64,000 nt of DNA from the NCBI RefSeq assembly GCF_003721515.1, contig NZ_RJJD01000001.1, positions 620,001 to 684,000 of the forward strand, read 5' to 3'. Each line of letters begins with the position of its first letter. Position 1 is the stretch's first letter. Shown in pieces: positions 19,401 through 28,631 of the stretch. The stretch comes from Rufibacter latericius (lineage in GTDB: Bacteria; Bacteroidota; Bacteroidia; Cytophagales; Hymenobacteraceae). The position numbers and the translations under genes were made by a program. Below the pieces are notes generated by a model. That model had not been told where the DNA came from and made no database searches. It worked only from the letters and a program-made list of their open reading frames with translations.

Positions 19401-19482
19401 TCTGCGCCTGGGCGGTGTTAACACCTTGAGTGAAAACAGAGACGAACAGGAGGGCACGCAAGAATACTTTGTACATTTTCAT
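16411..19482 (-). CDS. Modular GH127/DUF1680 beta-L-arabinofuranosidase with LamG and Ig-like domains
   Basis: Secreted enzyme of 1023 residues. A signal peptide ends NTAQAQ. A concanavalin/LamG-like domain (about 38-250, with GWVYLRTKQPGQRFFDFG) and a bacterial Ig-like domain (about 285-370, RYTITGRVAGTNFQPKANVTV) precede a GH127-type alpha/alpha barrel (about 375-1020). The barrel has the family motifs WAPYYTLHKILAGLMD and NETCATYNMLKL (Cys754) and the Cys822-Cys823 pair in GFTCCNGTAIES; in characterised GH127 enzymes three such cysteines plus a Glu bind zinc and one Cys is the nucleophile. GH127/GH146 enzymes release beta-linked L-arabinofuranose from pectic or extensin-type glycans. The extra N-terminal modules make it longer than the common 600-700-residue family members. 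This fits a pectin-related locus. Confidence 0.9.
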   Translation of the reverse strand: MKMYKVFLRALLFVSVFTQGVNTAQAQNGDQILDGIGETEMIARYVFNGDLKDWSRNTLHAKFQGTQASFVNDNRFGKVLSLAGDNNAYVTIPGEALTDLESISISGWVYLRTKQPGQRFFDFGKDATKHFFAAPAGTKEQEGFQAVITAEKGTKKGAVSPAIEANKWVHLAIVVDVSSKSLSTYVDGKPVGQAKDIPRELTEVFGQKPLLYIGKSLMPGDPNLNALVHDFRIYRVPLTGRQVAGIYTNAQKGGGLNEGSVNTTGKRVVDDLPKFSPEQPQLYNSYLVQVSDVEVETEVGNLPRLPSYVEGTYKSEFKGKGPKVRVVWPADTDNSAVLKPGRYTITGRVAGTNFQPKANVTVKAAKKSTAPNVKLAAFDLSKVSLKTNAKGQQTQFTENRDKFINTLAKTDPNSFLYMFRHAFGQKQPEGAKPLGVWDSQDTKLRGHATGHYLTAIAQAYAGTGYDKTLQANFSQKMDQMVNTLHELSQLSGKAKEAGGKQVSDPSAVPVGPGKSTYDSDLSDEGIRTDYWNWGTGYISAYPPDQFIMLENGAKYGGQKNQVWAPYYTLHKILAGLMDVYDVSGNKKALATASGMGDWVYARLTKVPTDTLIKMWNTYIAGEFGGMNEAMARLYRITGKPNHLKTAQLFDNIRVFYGDTKHSHGLAKNVDLFRGLHANQHIPQVVGSIETYRATNNPEYYKIADNFWYKMVNDYMYSIGGVAGARNPNNAECFVAQPGTLYENGFAAGGQNETCATYNMLKLTSDLFLFDQRAELMDYYERGLYNHILASVAENTPANTYHVPLRPGSVKQFGNPEMTGFTCCNGTAIESSTKLQNSIYFKSKDNQALYVNLFVPSTLNWSERKVTVEQTTNFPNEDNTRLTIKGSGKFDLNVRVPGWATKGFFVKVNGQEQKLEAKPGSYMKISRNWKNGDVVELRMPFQFHLDPVMDQQNIASLFYGPVLLAAQESEARKEWRKVTLDAEDIGKSIKGDPRQLQFTIDDVVYKPFYETYGRHSVYLDVTLK

Positions 19483-20201
19483 ATTTTAAGCCTGTTTTAA
19501 AAAAACTGAATACTAGGGTAAGAGAAGATGTATAGAAAGAGCAGCGAACAGAAAAATTTATTAATTCACCCATTCACCATTAGAAGTAGTGTTTTAACCT
19601 GGGGTTCACACCAATTAGTATTTCCCTACTTTGATCCGCATGAGCAAAGAAATAAGACATTGAAAGCCAGTGCATACAAAATGTTTACCAAGGCCTATTT
19701 GTTCTTTATAAAACTATCAATAACCCAAGTTCTTCAATAAGCTTATCTTAGCTAATCCTTATATGATATTAACAAGTACCCTTTCTCAAAACATCTAAGC
19801 AACCAACCATCTACACGAGAGCCTCTACCAAGGAGTAAACCACGAGCCCCCAAGTGAAACGTTTACAAGGCATAGGCTATGAGGTGGAGAAGGTGAAATA
19901 ATAAAAGTGCCTAGTTTCAGCAGTTCATCAATTACTTGCAGCAAATCCGGCCAAGCCACCCTCCATGGACCTTCTTACCGGTGTTGCCTATTGGCATGAA
20001 TAATCTGTGGTAAAGGCTCAATACAAGATCATAAAAGAATGCCTATCTTTTGCTCAATTAAGTGAGCACCAAGAGTCGTTTACAGCAAAATTGGAGAGAC
20101 CTGAAAGGGCTCATAAAAGAAAGTCAGAGCCCGTGTATCGGAAAATACCTTTAGGAGAATTGACTAATCAAACAGTGATAATCAACCAACTATTGTAGAA
20201 C
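19483..20201. other. Gap upstream of GH127 and of the SRPBCC gene
   Basis: Divergent intergenic region of about 720 bases without a supportable gene. It contains GTGAAACGTTTACA at 19854-19867, a partial match to the LacI operator of the kdu region. No tRNA or other RNA gene is visible. Confidence 0.45.
19854..19867. promoter_or_regulatory. Possible LacI operator GTGAAACGTTTACA
   Basis: It retains the central GAAACGTTT and one outer half of the TGGAAACGTTTCCA palindrome. It lies about 370 bases upstream of GH127 and 335 bases upstream of the SRPBCC gene, so which gene it serves is unclear. Confidence 0.35.
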
Positions 20202-20618
20202 ATGGAACAAACAAAGATTACGGTCGAGGCAACTATCTCGGCAGACACAAAGAAGGTCTGGGATTTCTGGACAAGACCGGAGCATATCACAGGATGGAAC
20301 TTCGCCACAGAGGATTGGCAATGCCCTAGAGCAGAAAATGATTTAAGGGAAGGCGGAAGGTACTTCGCGAGGATGGAAGCCAAGGATGGAAGTTTCGGTT
20401 TCGATTTCGAGGCGACTTACGACGAGGTCCTCCCTCAGAAGAGAATAACCTATACGATGGATGACGGAAGGCAATCCACCACCGAATTCGAGGACCTTGG
20501 CGGGAGCACCAAGGTTACCACAACTTTCGATGCTGAGAAGCAGCATGACTCGGAGATGCAAAGAGCAGGCTGGCAGGCAATCCTGAACAACTTCAAAAGC
20601 TACGCCGAAGCTAACTAA
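20202..20618 (+). CDS. SRPBCC (AHSA1/START-like) family protein
   Basis: Small cytoplasmic protein of 138 residues with the SRPBCC fold signature: an initial strand ITVEATISADTKKVWDFWTRP, followed by EHITGWNFA, a central beta-sheet (YFARMEAKDGSFGFDFEATYDEV) and a C-terminal helix containing the usual GWQAILNNFKSYAE. Members bind hydrophobic ligands or act as stress-associated Aha1-like proteins; no specific ligand can be named. It is a single plus-strand gene, convergent with the large T9SS protein and separated from it by a bidirectional terminator. It has no evident link to the carbohydrate genes. Confidence 0.88.
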   Translation: MEQTKITVEATISADTKKVWDFWTRPEHITGWNFATEDWQCPRAENDLREGGRYFARMEAKDGSFGFDFEATYDEVLPQKRITYTMDDGRQSTTEFEDLGGSTKVTTTFDAEKQHDSEMQRAGWQAILNNFKSYAEAN

Positions 20619-20647
20619 CAAAGGGTATAAACTTATATAAGGGTAGA

Positions 20648-20713
20648 GCAGTACTCAAATAAAAGAGCATCCAACAGGTATCTCCCCTGGATGCTCTTTT
20701 TTTTGAGTACTGC
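20648..20713. terminator. Bidirectional terminator between convergent genes
   Basis: Arms 20648-20673 and 20688-20713 pair over 26 positions with one mismatch (GAGCATCCA / TGGATGCTC inner part), followed by T-rich tract. It lies between the SRPBCC gene (plus) and the T9SS surface protein gene (minus). Confidence 0.85.
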
Positions 20714-20784
20714 CTAGATTAAACCCGCTACTTCTTACCAAAGAAGCATGAGGATTAGGTTTGGTTTAAAGGTAACTTAAGATT

Positions 20785-23700
20785 TTACTGACGGACAATA
20801 CGTATCGTCTTGGCGCCAGCCGCGGAAGCAAGGCGAACAATATAAACCCCAGCCGGAGTATTGGCCTCACCCCACTGTACCTGTACTAGTTTTTTGGCCT
20901 GGGCTTTACCTGGTTTTAAGGATTTCACCAAAGCACCATTGGCACTGTAAACCGTTAGGGTATACTCTTCATCGGTATCGAAGGCAAACTGGATAGTTGC
21001 TTGATCCTGGAATGGGTTCGGGTAAGCGGCAAGTGTCGCTTCCTGGATGCCAGCGATTGGTTCAGCAATGGTGGCAGCTACTTGCTGAGTAGTAATGGAA
21101 GTGGTGATGCCATTCTGAACCTGCACATTCCCCCCTCCAAGCACTTTCCTTGCTGTCGTTGCCCCAGTCCAGTTGCTGCTAAACAGAATTGTAGAACCGT
21201 TCTTCAGGCTGATGCTAAGTTCATCATTCTGACCACCGTTTGAAACATCATACATATCCACAAGTAGGTCAAGGTTCCCTCCCAAAGACACAGGGTTTGA
21301 GGGATTGGTGATATCCGTCAGCGTGGCTTTTGTACTGAAGTTTCCGAATTTGCCGCTGGTACTGAGCGAATTGATGGCATTGCTCTTAATCTGATAGACT
21401 TTATTGTTGCTGCGAATGATAATATTGCATTGGCCTTTGGCACTCCCCCCATTCTTGTTGAACTTCATAGAGAACCCAAAATTGGTTTTTGTACCATTTG
21501 TGCCCGCATAGGCCCCAATTGAATTGGTTAAAGACAAAAAGCCTCCTCCAGTTACTGCATCTGAGCCAGGAACAGAAACCGTCACGGAACCTGGGTCGGT
21601 GCAATTGTTACCTGTATAGAAATCCTCTACCACGGCATATACAAGGAGCGTAGTTCCTTTGTTTGCAAAATCAGTATTGGAGAGTGCATAGGTAAAGGTG
21701 GTGGATACCGTACCAACTGTAGCATCAGCACCATTGATGAGCACTGGTTGTATTTTTGAGGCTCCTAAAACTGGGCCTGTAATGCTGCCACTCCGGAAAG
21801 TTACTCTTGCATTCCTTATATCGCCCCTGTGAGCATCAGCAACGTCTGTTACAGTCGCACTAAGGGTAATGATCGCACTATTGGATGAAGCGTTGGCGGT
21901 GGAAAAATAAGACAGACCTGAATAAGTGACAATAGAGGTTTCGGGAGTAACGACAATATCAAAATCGGTATAGCCTGAATTATTGGCAGAAGAGACGGTT
22001 CCATCGGTAATGGCTACTCTTATGGTGTAGGTTCCAGGGGCAAGGAGTGCCTTCCCAGCCAAGGACCAGGATCCCGTTTCATTGGTTAAGCTAAGTCCTG
22101 TGTTTCCCAATCCAGGGCTGAAGGCAGCAGCGTTTTTAAGTTTCCAAGAGGCTGTTGCAGACAATTCATCAAAGGCATTGTCAACATCAGTCGCAGTGAT
22201 GGTAACGGGCGCAATTAAATTGCTGTATTGAGAACTCTGGGTCAGGCGATTGTTAGCCACCACGGGAGCGTCGTTTACAGGGTTAACCGTAATGGTAAAG
22301 GACTGTAGAGCACTTTCATCTTTGCCACCGTTTGCTGTACCCCCATCATCTTTTATTTTCACGCTTACCGAGGCTGTACCATGGGCATTGGAGGCCAAGG
22401 TATAGCTTAAAGTACCGTTTGCTGAAACAGCTGGTTGGGTTGAGAACAACTCGTTATTATCGTTTGTAACGATGAAATCTAACTTTTGGGCAGATTCATT
22501 ACTTTGACCTGCGGAGAGCGCGGTTGCCCAGGCGTTAATGGTCCGAACGCCAGCGTCTTCGTTTACTTCCTGATCAGCGCCTTTGGTAAAGCTTGGTGCG
22601 TCATTTACTGCATTTATTGTCACCGTGAAGGATTTCTCTACAAAACCATTCTCAGCACTTCCATCACTAACTCTAACAGTGATTAGGGCTGTACCATAAG
22701 CGTTGGCAACCGGAGTATACTTAAGGCTTCCGGTTTCGGCAGCTGAAGTATACTCTACTGTTGGGTGAGCAATGAGCAACGTGTTATTGGAAGTGGCGGT
22801 AACGGCCAAGGCTTGGTTTTCATTAGGCGCTCCCGCCCCAATTCCGCTAAGGTCGATGGTTTGTTCATCAGCATCTTCCTCAATGGCTGAAGGGTTAGCG
22901 ATGGCACCTAGCGTAGGTTGGTCATTCACAGGGGTCACGGTGATGACAAATTCCTGCTGGGCACTCACGTCTACCCCACCGTTTGCGGTGCCACCGTTAT
23001 CCTCCAATTTAATAGTGATGGTAGCCTCTCCACTGCCATTGTCTGCTGAGGTAAACGTTAGTTTACCTGTTTCATCAATAGCCGGTGCTACGGAGAACAA
23101 GCCGGGATTGCTGTTGCCGATAATAGTAAAAATAAGGTTCTGGACTCTCTCTCCTCCATCACCATCATTGATGGCAGTGGCAAAGCCCGGTAACGCTTGG
23201 GGACCTGCATCTTCTTTCGTTTCTGCAGGGTTAGCGATAGTGAAAGAGGGCGCATCATTCACGGCATCAATCGTAAGGATAACCTTTTCAGCCCCGGAGG
23301 CATAAGTAACCCCGTCAAAGCCGTTCCAGGTAAAGCTTGCAGTACCGTTGAAATTCTTTGCTGGAATAAAACTCAGTTTTGAGACATCTGCTGTTGCTAT
23401 CTCCTGGCCTACAGTAACCGGTATTGTCCCTAAATTAAGGATTCCGGCTGAAGAGAGTGGCAAAGAAGCGATCCGGACCTTCTGTAAATTGTCTTCTTCT
23501 GAATCTGAGAAAGAACCGGTAAAATCTGAAGCGGCAAACATTACGGCATTATCTTCCTCACCTGATTTGGAAACCTCAGATATTCTGGGTGCCTGGTTTG
23601 TCACCTGGACTAAGACAAAGTCGCCGAATGAATCTAACCCACTAGCGGTATATTTAGATCCTGCACCAGTAGTGGCATGCAAGGAGATAGGAGTTGAGTT

Positions 23701-25539
23701 ACCCGCATTATACTTTAATATCTTAACCTCACCATCTGGGTTTGTTCCCGTGCCGTCTAGAGTAATGGAATAAGTGAGAGAAGAGCCTCCAATCTGGGTG
23801 AGACGCCAGAATCTACTTCCCAATGCAGAGACACCCGATGGGAAGGTACCCCCGAAACCAGTTTCAAACTGTTCAGCTATTACTGTGCTGGTCCCTGATA
23901 CATTAGCGTAATTCAGCGACAATGTCCTGTAATGTTCGTTTTCCCCTACCGGGAATTCTATGGAACCTGTGCCACTAAAACTACGGGCAAGTTTGCCACT
24001 CAAATACTTGGTGGGACCTTCATTGATAATATTACCTCCTGCACCTATAGTGACCTGTAACTTTGGATTAGCCAGGGTTACCGAGCCGCTTTTGAAATCC
24101 AGATTTCCGTTCACCGTGAAACTTTGATCCAAGGTAAGCCCTGAGCTACGATTGACTACAAGGTTATTGACTGTGTTAGCGGCGGGGGTCGTTGCAAAGG
24201 TGCCGGTATTGGAGCCCCTGAACTCGTAATTGGCGCTGCTGCTAAAAGATTTCGGGCCACTTACCTGTATACTTCCGGCCAGACCTAAGTTGTGGGCTGT
24301 AATGATAGTACCCCCGCTTTCCAAAGTAAAACCAGGACCATCGGGTCCAGCGTCTGTACTCGTATTGGTAAGCGTGGCAGTTCCAAAATTTACAATTGCG
24401 CCGGTCCTTACGGTAAAATCAATGTTGTTGTCAATGTCTGTTGTTCTATTGAAACTTTGCTCTGTTTTCCCGTTAAAGAAGATTTGACCTCCTCCAATCC
24501 CGCTCTCTGTCAGGTTACTCGCTGCCTGGGTAAAGTTACCGGCTACATTCAGAACCCCAGGGGCGGCAGCATTACTCATATTATAAGTTCCTCCGGTGTG
24601 GCTGAAGTTGCCGCCTACCGTGATGATACTGCTTCCAACCCCGTTTCCCCTTTGATTTAAGGCGCCGGAAGTTTTGTTGAAGTTGCCTGTGACTTCAACG
24701 AGCGCTGATCCGGCGTTTCTTTTCATTAAGAACGAACCTCCGTTCAAGTTGAAATCACCTTTAACCTTAAGCGTACCACTACCAGCCCCATCAACAAAAC
24801 CAAAAGCCACACCGGCGTTCAGGTTCATGGTAAAATTTCCATTAACCGTAAGAGCCTTGCTTAAGGTGCTATTTACCAATGTCTTTTCACCGCTACCAGA
24901 CAAAGTCAAGTGGTGATAAGGGATGGTTTCCAGGATTACCTGAGGAGCCGATCCATTATACTCTATTAAACTCCCTGTTCCGGTAGTAACTGTGCTGTTG
25001 GCCCCGATTTTAGTAAATGCGCCACCTACCTTAAGGAAGCTTTCTGACCCTACATTGATGGTGCCATAGGATGAAGTACCCCCAACAATGATGTTACCAG
25101 CGCATACCAACATTGTGTTTGGATTTAAAATTAAGGTACCGTTACCTGTAGAAGAGGAACCTCCTGCGCCAATGGATATACTCGCACACTTAGCCCTTGT
25201 ATTATTAACCGTTAAAGTGGCGCCATTGCTTACCACAATAACATCATTCAAACTAGGTTCTCCGCCTAAAGCCGTTCCGGTAGTAATATCAGACCATCTC
25301 TTGCTACTGGTTATGTAAATAGTAGTGCCTAAGAAAGGGGCTTGGGTTGTAAGTCCGGAGCTAAGCCTAGCTCTCTGCGGCATGAATGACTCATTTGAGT
25401 GGATTGGCTGAGCCTCTGCAGCGGGGGCAACGCGAGCAAAGACGCTCAACGGCAATAAACTACAAAACAATATAAAAATAGCAATATTAGATAAATAAAG
25501 GCTTCTTTTACATTCTTTAAGAAGTGATAAATGTTGCAT
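20785..25539 (-). CDS. Large T9SS-exported surface protein with parallel-repeat and cadherin-like domains
   Basis: Secreted multidomain protein of 1584 residues. After an N-terminal signal (hydrophobic stretch about 18-35) comes a beta-helix-like region (about 60-520) with repeating ..GNF....G..... units such as VTGNFNKTSGALNQRG and VGGNFSHTGGTYNMSN. Residues about 650-1100 hold four tandem cadherin/Ig-like units, each built around VNDAPSF or VNDQPTL and an EDAG motif. The last ~80 residues (AYPNPFQDQATIQF ... AGVYIVRLASAAGAKTIRIVRQ) are a T9SS type-A sorting domain. It should be exported through the type IX system and attached to the cell surface or released. Function may be adhesion or matrix; no catalytic domain was recognised. 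It stands alone, with a 1.1-kb gene-free region upstream. Confidence 0.9.
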   Translation of the reverse strand: MQHLSLLKECKRSLYLSNIAIFILFCSLLPLSVFARVAPAAEAQPIHSNESFMPQRARLSSGLTTQAPFLGTTIYITSSKRWSDITTGTALGGEPSLNDVIVVSNGATLTVNNTRAKCASISIGAGGSSSTGNGTLILNPNTMLVCAGNIIVGGTSSYGTINVGSESFLKVGGAFTKIGANSTVTTGTGSLIEYNGSAPQVILETIPYHHLTLSGSGEKTLVNSTLSKALTVNGNFTMNLNAGVAFGFVDGAGSGTLKVKGDFNLNGGSFLMKRNAGSALVEVTGNFNKTSGALNQRGNGVGSSIITVGGNFSHTGGTYNMSNAAAPGVLNVAGNFTQAASNLTESGIGGGQIFFNGKTEQSFNRTTDIDNNIDFTVRTGAIVNFGTATLTNTSTDAGPDGPGFTLESGGTIITAHNLGLAGSIQVSGPKSFSSSANYEFRGSNTGTFATTPAANTVNNLVVNRSSGLTLDQSFTVNGNLDFKSGSVTLANPKLQVTIGAGGNIINEGPTKYLSGKLARSFSGTGSIEFPVGENEHYRTLSLNYANVSGTSTVIAEQFETGFGGTFPSGVSALGSRFWRLTQIGGSSLTYSITLDGTGTNPDGEVKILKYNAGNSTPISLHATTGAGSKYTASGLDSFGDFVLVQVTNQAPRISEVSKSGEEDNAVMFAASDFTGSFSDSEEDNLQKVRIASLPLSSAGILNLGTIPVTVGQEIATADVSKLSFIPAKNFNGTASFTWNGFDGVTYASGAEKVILTIDAVNDAPSFTIANPAETKEDAGPQALPGFATAINDGDGGERVQNLIFTIIGNSNPGLFSVAPAIDETGKLTFTSADNGSGEATITIKLEDNGGTANGGVDVSAQQEFVITVTPVNDQPTLGAIANPSAIEEDADEQTIDLSGIGAGAPNENQALAVTATSNNTLLIAHPTVEYTSAAETGSLKYTPVANAYGTALITVRVSDGSAENGFVEKSFTVTINAVNDAPSFTKGADQEVNEDAGVRTINAWATALSAGQSNESAQKLDFIVTNDNNELFSTQPAVSANGTLSYTLASNAHGTASVSVKIKDDGGTANGGKDESALQSFTITVNPVNDAPVVANNRLTQSSQYSNLIAPVTITATDVDNAFDELSATASWKLKNAAAFSPGLGNTGLSLTNETGSWSLAGKALLAPGTYTIRVAITDGTVSSANNSGYTDFDIVVTPETSIVTYSGLSYFSTANASSNSAIITLSATVTDVADAHRGDIRNARVTFRSGSITGPVLGASKIQPVLINGADATVGTVSTTFTYALSNTDFANKGTTLLVYAVVEDFYTGNNCTDPGSVTVSVPGSDAVTGGGFLSLTNSIGAYAGTNGTKTNFGFSMKFNKNGGSAKGQCNIIIRSNNKVYQIKSNAINSLSTSGKFGNFSTKATLTDITNPSNPVSLGGNLDLLVDMYDVSNGGQNDELSISLKNGSTILFSSNWTGATTARKVLGGGNVQVQNGITTSITTQQVAATIAEPIAGIQEATLAAYPNPFQDQATIQFAFDTDEEYTLTVYSANGALVKSLKPGKAQAKKLVQVQWGEANTPAGVYIVRLASAAGAKTIRIVRQ

Positions 25540-26685
25540 GACAAATAATGTTAGGAAAGGTTAAGGAAAGAAGAAGAGGAGAAAAAAATCGGATGATTTT
25601 TTTAGAGGAGGGACAATTTCACTTGGTAAACTCTTCCAGAGGGGTACTGTAAGGCGAAGGAAGCTCGATGGGGCCTGTTTGTTGATTCAAAGGTAGCCAA
25701 CAAGGTTTTTATGGCTAAAGACTTAAGTCAATACGAGGAGTGACATATGTCATTACCTCTAATCATTGCTCATCCATCTTATGAAAGATAAACATATATA
25801 GGTAACCTGATTTACAAACTAGCGCTTTGCTTAACACAAAACTTTTAGATTACGGGTCAGTTTGCGTTAACCTTCAAAAGGCTGAACAAAGAAATATACC
25901 GCAACCAACCTTTATAATATTTACTTAAATTATATCACTTTTATTATTGAGCATACAAACCTTCAAAGTTAATGGTTCATTTTAAACGGCAAATTTTTAG
26001 GTTTATTTTCAACATCAACAAACATCACCTTTTTACGTATGAAATTTTACAACTTACTGAAAATAACACACTATGTTAGTTTTAATTTAATTATTCCAAG
26101 TAAAATTATCTAAAAATGGAAACTGTATTTAAGCTCTTCCATATACCGGCAAAGAAGGGCATTTACCTAGACGAAAGGGAATAAGAAGGTAGCAGCAAAT
26201 CCAAAGGAACGTAAGACACTGCTTGTTTGAATACCCTATTCATATTTAAAGGAAGAAGGCGGAAGATTGCTAATGCCATGAGGCGCTCCGAAAGGGGACA
26301 AGGCTTAAACCAACCAAAAAGAGGATTAAAAAGGTTAAAACCAGTAGTCTGACATCGGCAAAATTGATCTAACTCACAGACACAAGCCGAATGGGTATAT
26401 ATCAATAGAGAAGTTTCACATAATTAAAGGCCCCACAAAACGGCACATAAGTCAAAATCTGAAAGCTTTATCCAGCTAACTTTCGCCACCATGTAAAAAG
26501 CGAATTCTAGAAAGAGCCCCTCTTCCCTAGCCTTTAAAGTAATTTTCAGAAGACCGTTCAAATTTAAAAAGCACCCTCATCCATTCATTTGACCTGATTT
26601 AACCAACTTTTCGCGACACTTGCAGTATTCAAATAGAAGACCAAATACCACATTCAATCTTCTTTACTAAACACACACAAGACAT
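25540..26685. other. AT-rich gene-free region
   Basis: A divergent gap of about 1.15 kb between the T9SS protein and the GlcG-like gene. No supportable ORF; the 80-residue minus-strand frame at 26163-26405 has no family resemblance. On the minus strand TACCTTTG at 25688-25695 matches the Bacteroidota -7 consensus TAnnTTTG and could serve the T9SS gene, but no clear -33 element accompanies it. Confidence 0.4.
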
Positions 26686-27087
26686 ATGGGAATAACACTG
26701 GAACAAGCCGACCGAGCCATTAAAGCAGCGATTGCTGAAGCACAGGGGCTGAACTTGAAGATGAACATCGCCGTGGTGGATGCTGGGGCTAACCTGATGG
26801 CCTTCTCCCGCATGGAGGGTGCCTGGCTCGGCTCAATTGACATTGCCATTCGTAAGGCCAGAACAGCCCGATTCTTCGATATGTCCACTGGTGACTTGGG
26901 CCAGGCTTCACAACCTGGTGGCCCTCTCTATAACATAGAACATTCTAATGGCGGCCTGATTACGTTTCCCGGTGGTATCCCTATTCAAGGTAGCAACGGG
27001 GAAATTATTGGAGCCATCGGGGTGTCTGGTAGCACGGTGGAGAATGACCATAGGGTGGCAGAAGCTGGTTTGAAAGCTATTTCCTAG
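26686..27087 (+). CDS. GlcG/HbpS-family (DUF336) small protein
   Basis: Protein of 133 residues matching the GlcG/HbpS-like family: [19 protein letters not shown], then [21 protein letters not shown], a central [11 protein letters not shown], and the C-terminal GGIPIQ...[24 protein letters not shown]. Members include HbpS, a haem-binding redox sensor partner, and GlcG of uncertain role; most homologues are uncharacterised small cytoplasmic or secreted proteins. There is no signal peptide, so it is probably cytoplasmic. It leads a set of plus-strand signalling genes (GAF, SEC14-like, H-NOX, PAS kinase) but is 293 bases from the next gene, so a functional connection is only suggested. Confidence 0.88.
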   Translation: MGITLEQADRAIKAAIAEAQGLNLKMNIAVVDAGANLMAFSRMEGAWLGSIDIAIRKARTARFFDMSTGDLGQASQPGGPLYNIEHSNGGLITFPGGIPIQGSNGEIIGAIGVSGSTVENDHRVAEAGLKAIS

Positions 27088-27380
27088 CACACGGCAAGCT
27101 ATTCATGCAAGTATTGGTGCCCTTTGAATAAGGGGCATAGATGATTGTCATGCGCCAACCATACCAGTAGGCACCAGTTTAGCTTACACAACCGTCTTCC
27201 CGATGAACCAACCTTTAGCTGCCCGCGACTATGCCTTTCCTATAAATGGAAACTTAGAGAAGAACTGCCATAATATAAGCTACCTTTGATCGCGCTGGTT
27301 CGGCTCTACAACCTTCAACCATAGGGTAATGATTACCGCTGAACCAGACCCAGTAACGAATTTTACGAAACCAGCCATTA

Positions 27381-27893
27381 ATGGAGAATACTTTCGGGAT
27401 AGCCATCATTCCCGACAACGAAGAGGAAAGACTGGACAAGCTACGAAGCCTACACCTACTGGACACCCACCGGGAGGAAGGCACTTTCAAGCACATCGCA
27501 GCCATGGCGGCCCGAATGTTTGACGTTCCTATTGCCATGGTAAACCTGGTAGCTAGCGAGCATGTGCACACAAAAGGCAGTGCGGGAATGGCAGAACCTC
27601 TATCATTGGTACCCAGGGGCATTAGCCTTTGCTCACTGGCCGTACTTAGGGAAGAGACTACTGTGTTCCAGAATGCCCTGGAGGAACCCTGTCTTCTGGC
27701 CAACCCTCTGGTCTCAGGTGAGTTCGGACTGCGCTTCTACGCGGCGGCACCCCTGACTACCAATGACGGTTATACCATTGGGGCAATCTGCCTTGTGGAC
27801 AAAGAACCACGCAAATTTCCTGAGACCGATCAGCGGGTGCTGGAGAACCTGGCCTCCGTAGTGATGGAGAATATAGAACGGGGAACCACCTAA
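27381..27893 (+). CDS. GAF-domain protein
   Basis: Stand-alone GAF protein of 170 residues. It shows the usual N-terminal helix EEERLDKLRSLHLLDT, then FKHIAAMAARMFDVPIAMVNLV, the PRGISLCSLAV segment and FYAAAPLTTNDGYTIGAICLVD before a final helix. This layout is common in bacterial GAF sensors and phytochrome-like proteins that bind small ligands or sense redox state. No output domain is present, so it may act on a separate kinase. The stop codon is three bases before the start of the SEC14/STAS-like gene, so these two form an operon. The bound ligand cannot be predicted. The start ATG at 27381 opens directly before the conserved helix. Confidence 0.88.
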   Translation: MENTFGIAIIPDNEEERLDKLRSLHLLDTHREEGTFKHIAAMAARMFDVPIAMVNLVASEHVHTKGSAGMAEPLSLVPRGISLCSLAVLREETTVFQNALEEPCLLANPLVSGEFGLRFYAAAPLTTNDGYTIGAICLVDKEPRKFPETDQRVLENLASVVMENIERGTT

Positions 27894-27896
27894 CAT

Positions 27897-28319
27897 ATGG
27901 AACACCAGAAGAACCCTGGCACAGGCGGAAGACTGTTAGTCAATGAACCCTATCTTACCATTCGGCACGAGATACTGGATGACACCTTATACGCCGATTG
28001 GATTGGTGAGCAGACAGAAGCAACCGTGCGTGAGGGCTGTGAGAGAATCCTTAGGTTTCTGGCGGCGCAAAACTGCATCAAGCTGCTTAATGACAACACC
28101 TTCGTCACGGGAATGTGGTCAGATGCTGCCGAGTGGGTGGCGTTGGACTGGATCCCGAGGATGTACCAGGCAGGCTGCCGTTTTCTTGCCCACGTTTATT
28201 CTCCAGACATCTATGCCAAGCTCTCGGCCGACAAGGCCATAAGTTTCGGGATAAAAGGGGTTATGGTGGCCACCTTCCAGGGGAGAGGAGCCGGAGAAGA
28301 ATGGCTCAGAGCGGTGTAA
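27897..28319 (+). CDS. SEC14/STAS-like small protein
   Basis: Protein of 140 residues that looks like the STAS/SEC14-type (SpoIIAA-like) small proteins frequent in Hymenobacteraceae and relatives. After a short polar N-terminus come the strand YLTIRHEILDDTLYADWIG, the helix TVREGCERILRFLAAQNCIKLLNDN, GMWSDAAEWVALDWIPRMYQAG and a final SFGIKGVMVATF with acidic C-terminal helix. Such proteins are probably non-catalytic partners in signalling. It starts three bases after the GAF gene and is surely cotranscribed with it. A related fragment lies at the right edge of the window beside another PAS kinase, supporting an association with such kinases. Confidence 0.7.
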   Translation: MEHQKNPGTGGRLLVNEPYLTIRHEILDDTLYADWIGEQTEATVREGCERILRFLAAQNCIKLLNDNTFVTGMWSDAAEWVALDWIPRMYQAGCRFLAHVYSPDIYAKLSADKAISFGIKGVMVATFQGRGAGEEWLRAV

Positions 28320-28631
28320 TTTCTATACTCGTCTCTGGCTCTCCTGCTAAGGCAGATTGTTTACATACAAAAGAATCGACCCACCAGTCAATGGTCCTAT
28401 TTTTAAACAGCCGCAAGCCGATGGCCTACAATCCAAACCTACCTCATAGTAGGAGACCATCTGCCCGGCTATCTTATTCCCGAAAGGGCACACCATTGAC
28501 ACTAAGCTGGAGAGTGGCCAAAGGCGACAATTCAACAACCCGCCCGCCCTTTGCCGTATAAACCTTGAACTTTTGAGAAACCTCAAATAAACCGCATGAA
28601 TCCAACTATGGGAACCAACACCCAGGACACA
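28320..28631. other. Gap upstream of the H-NOX gene
   Basis: About 310 bases between the SEC14-like gene and H-NOX. Frames here on both strands lack family resemblance. No terminator or operator was recognised; it may hold the H-NOX promoter. Confidence 0.4.

Noticed and set aside
26163-26405. 80-residue minus-strand ORF in the gene-free region
   Set aside because: Cys-rich mixed translation with no family signature, no ribosome binding site and AT-rich surroundings.
27254-27703. 149-residue minus-strand ORF
   Set aside because: Lies opposite the GAF gene, Ser/Arg-rich low-information translation without domain; the plus-strand GAF reading has clear motifs.
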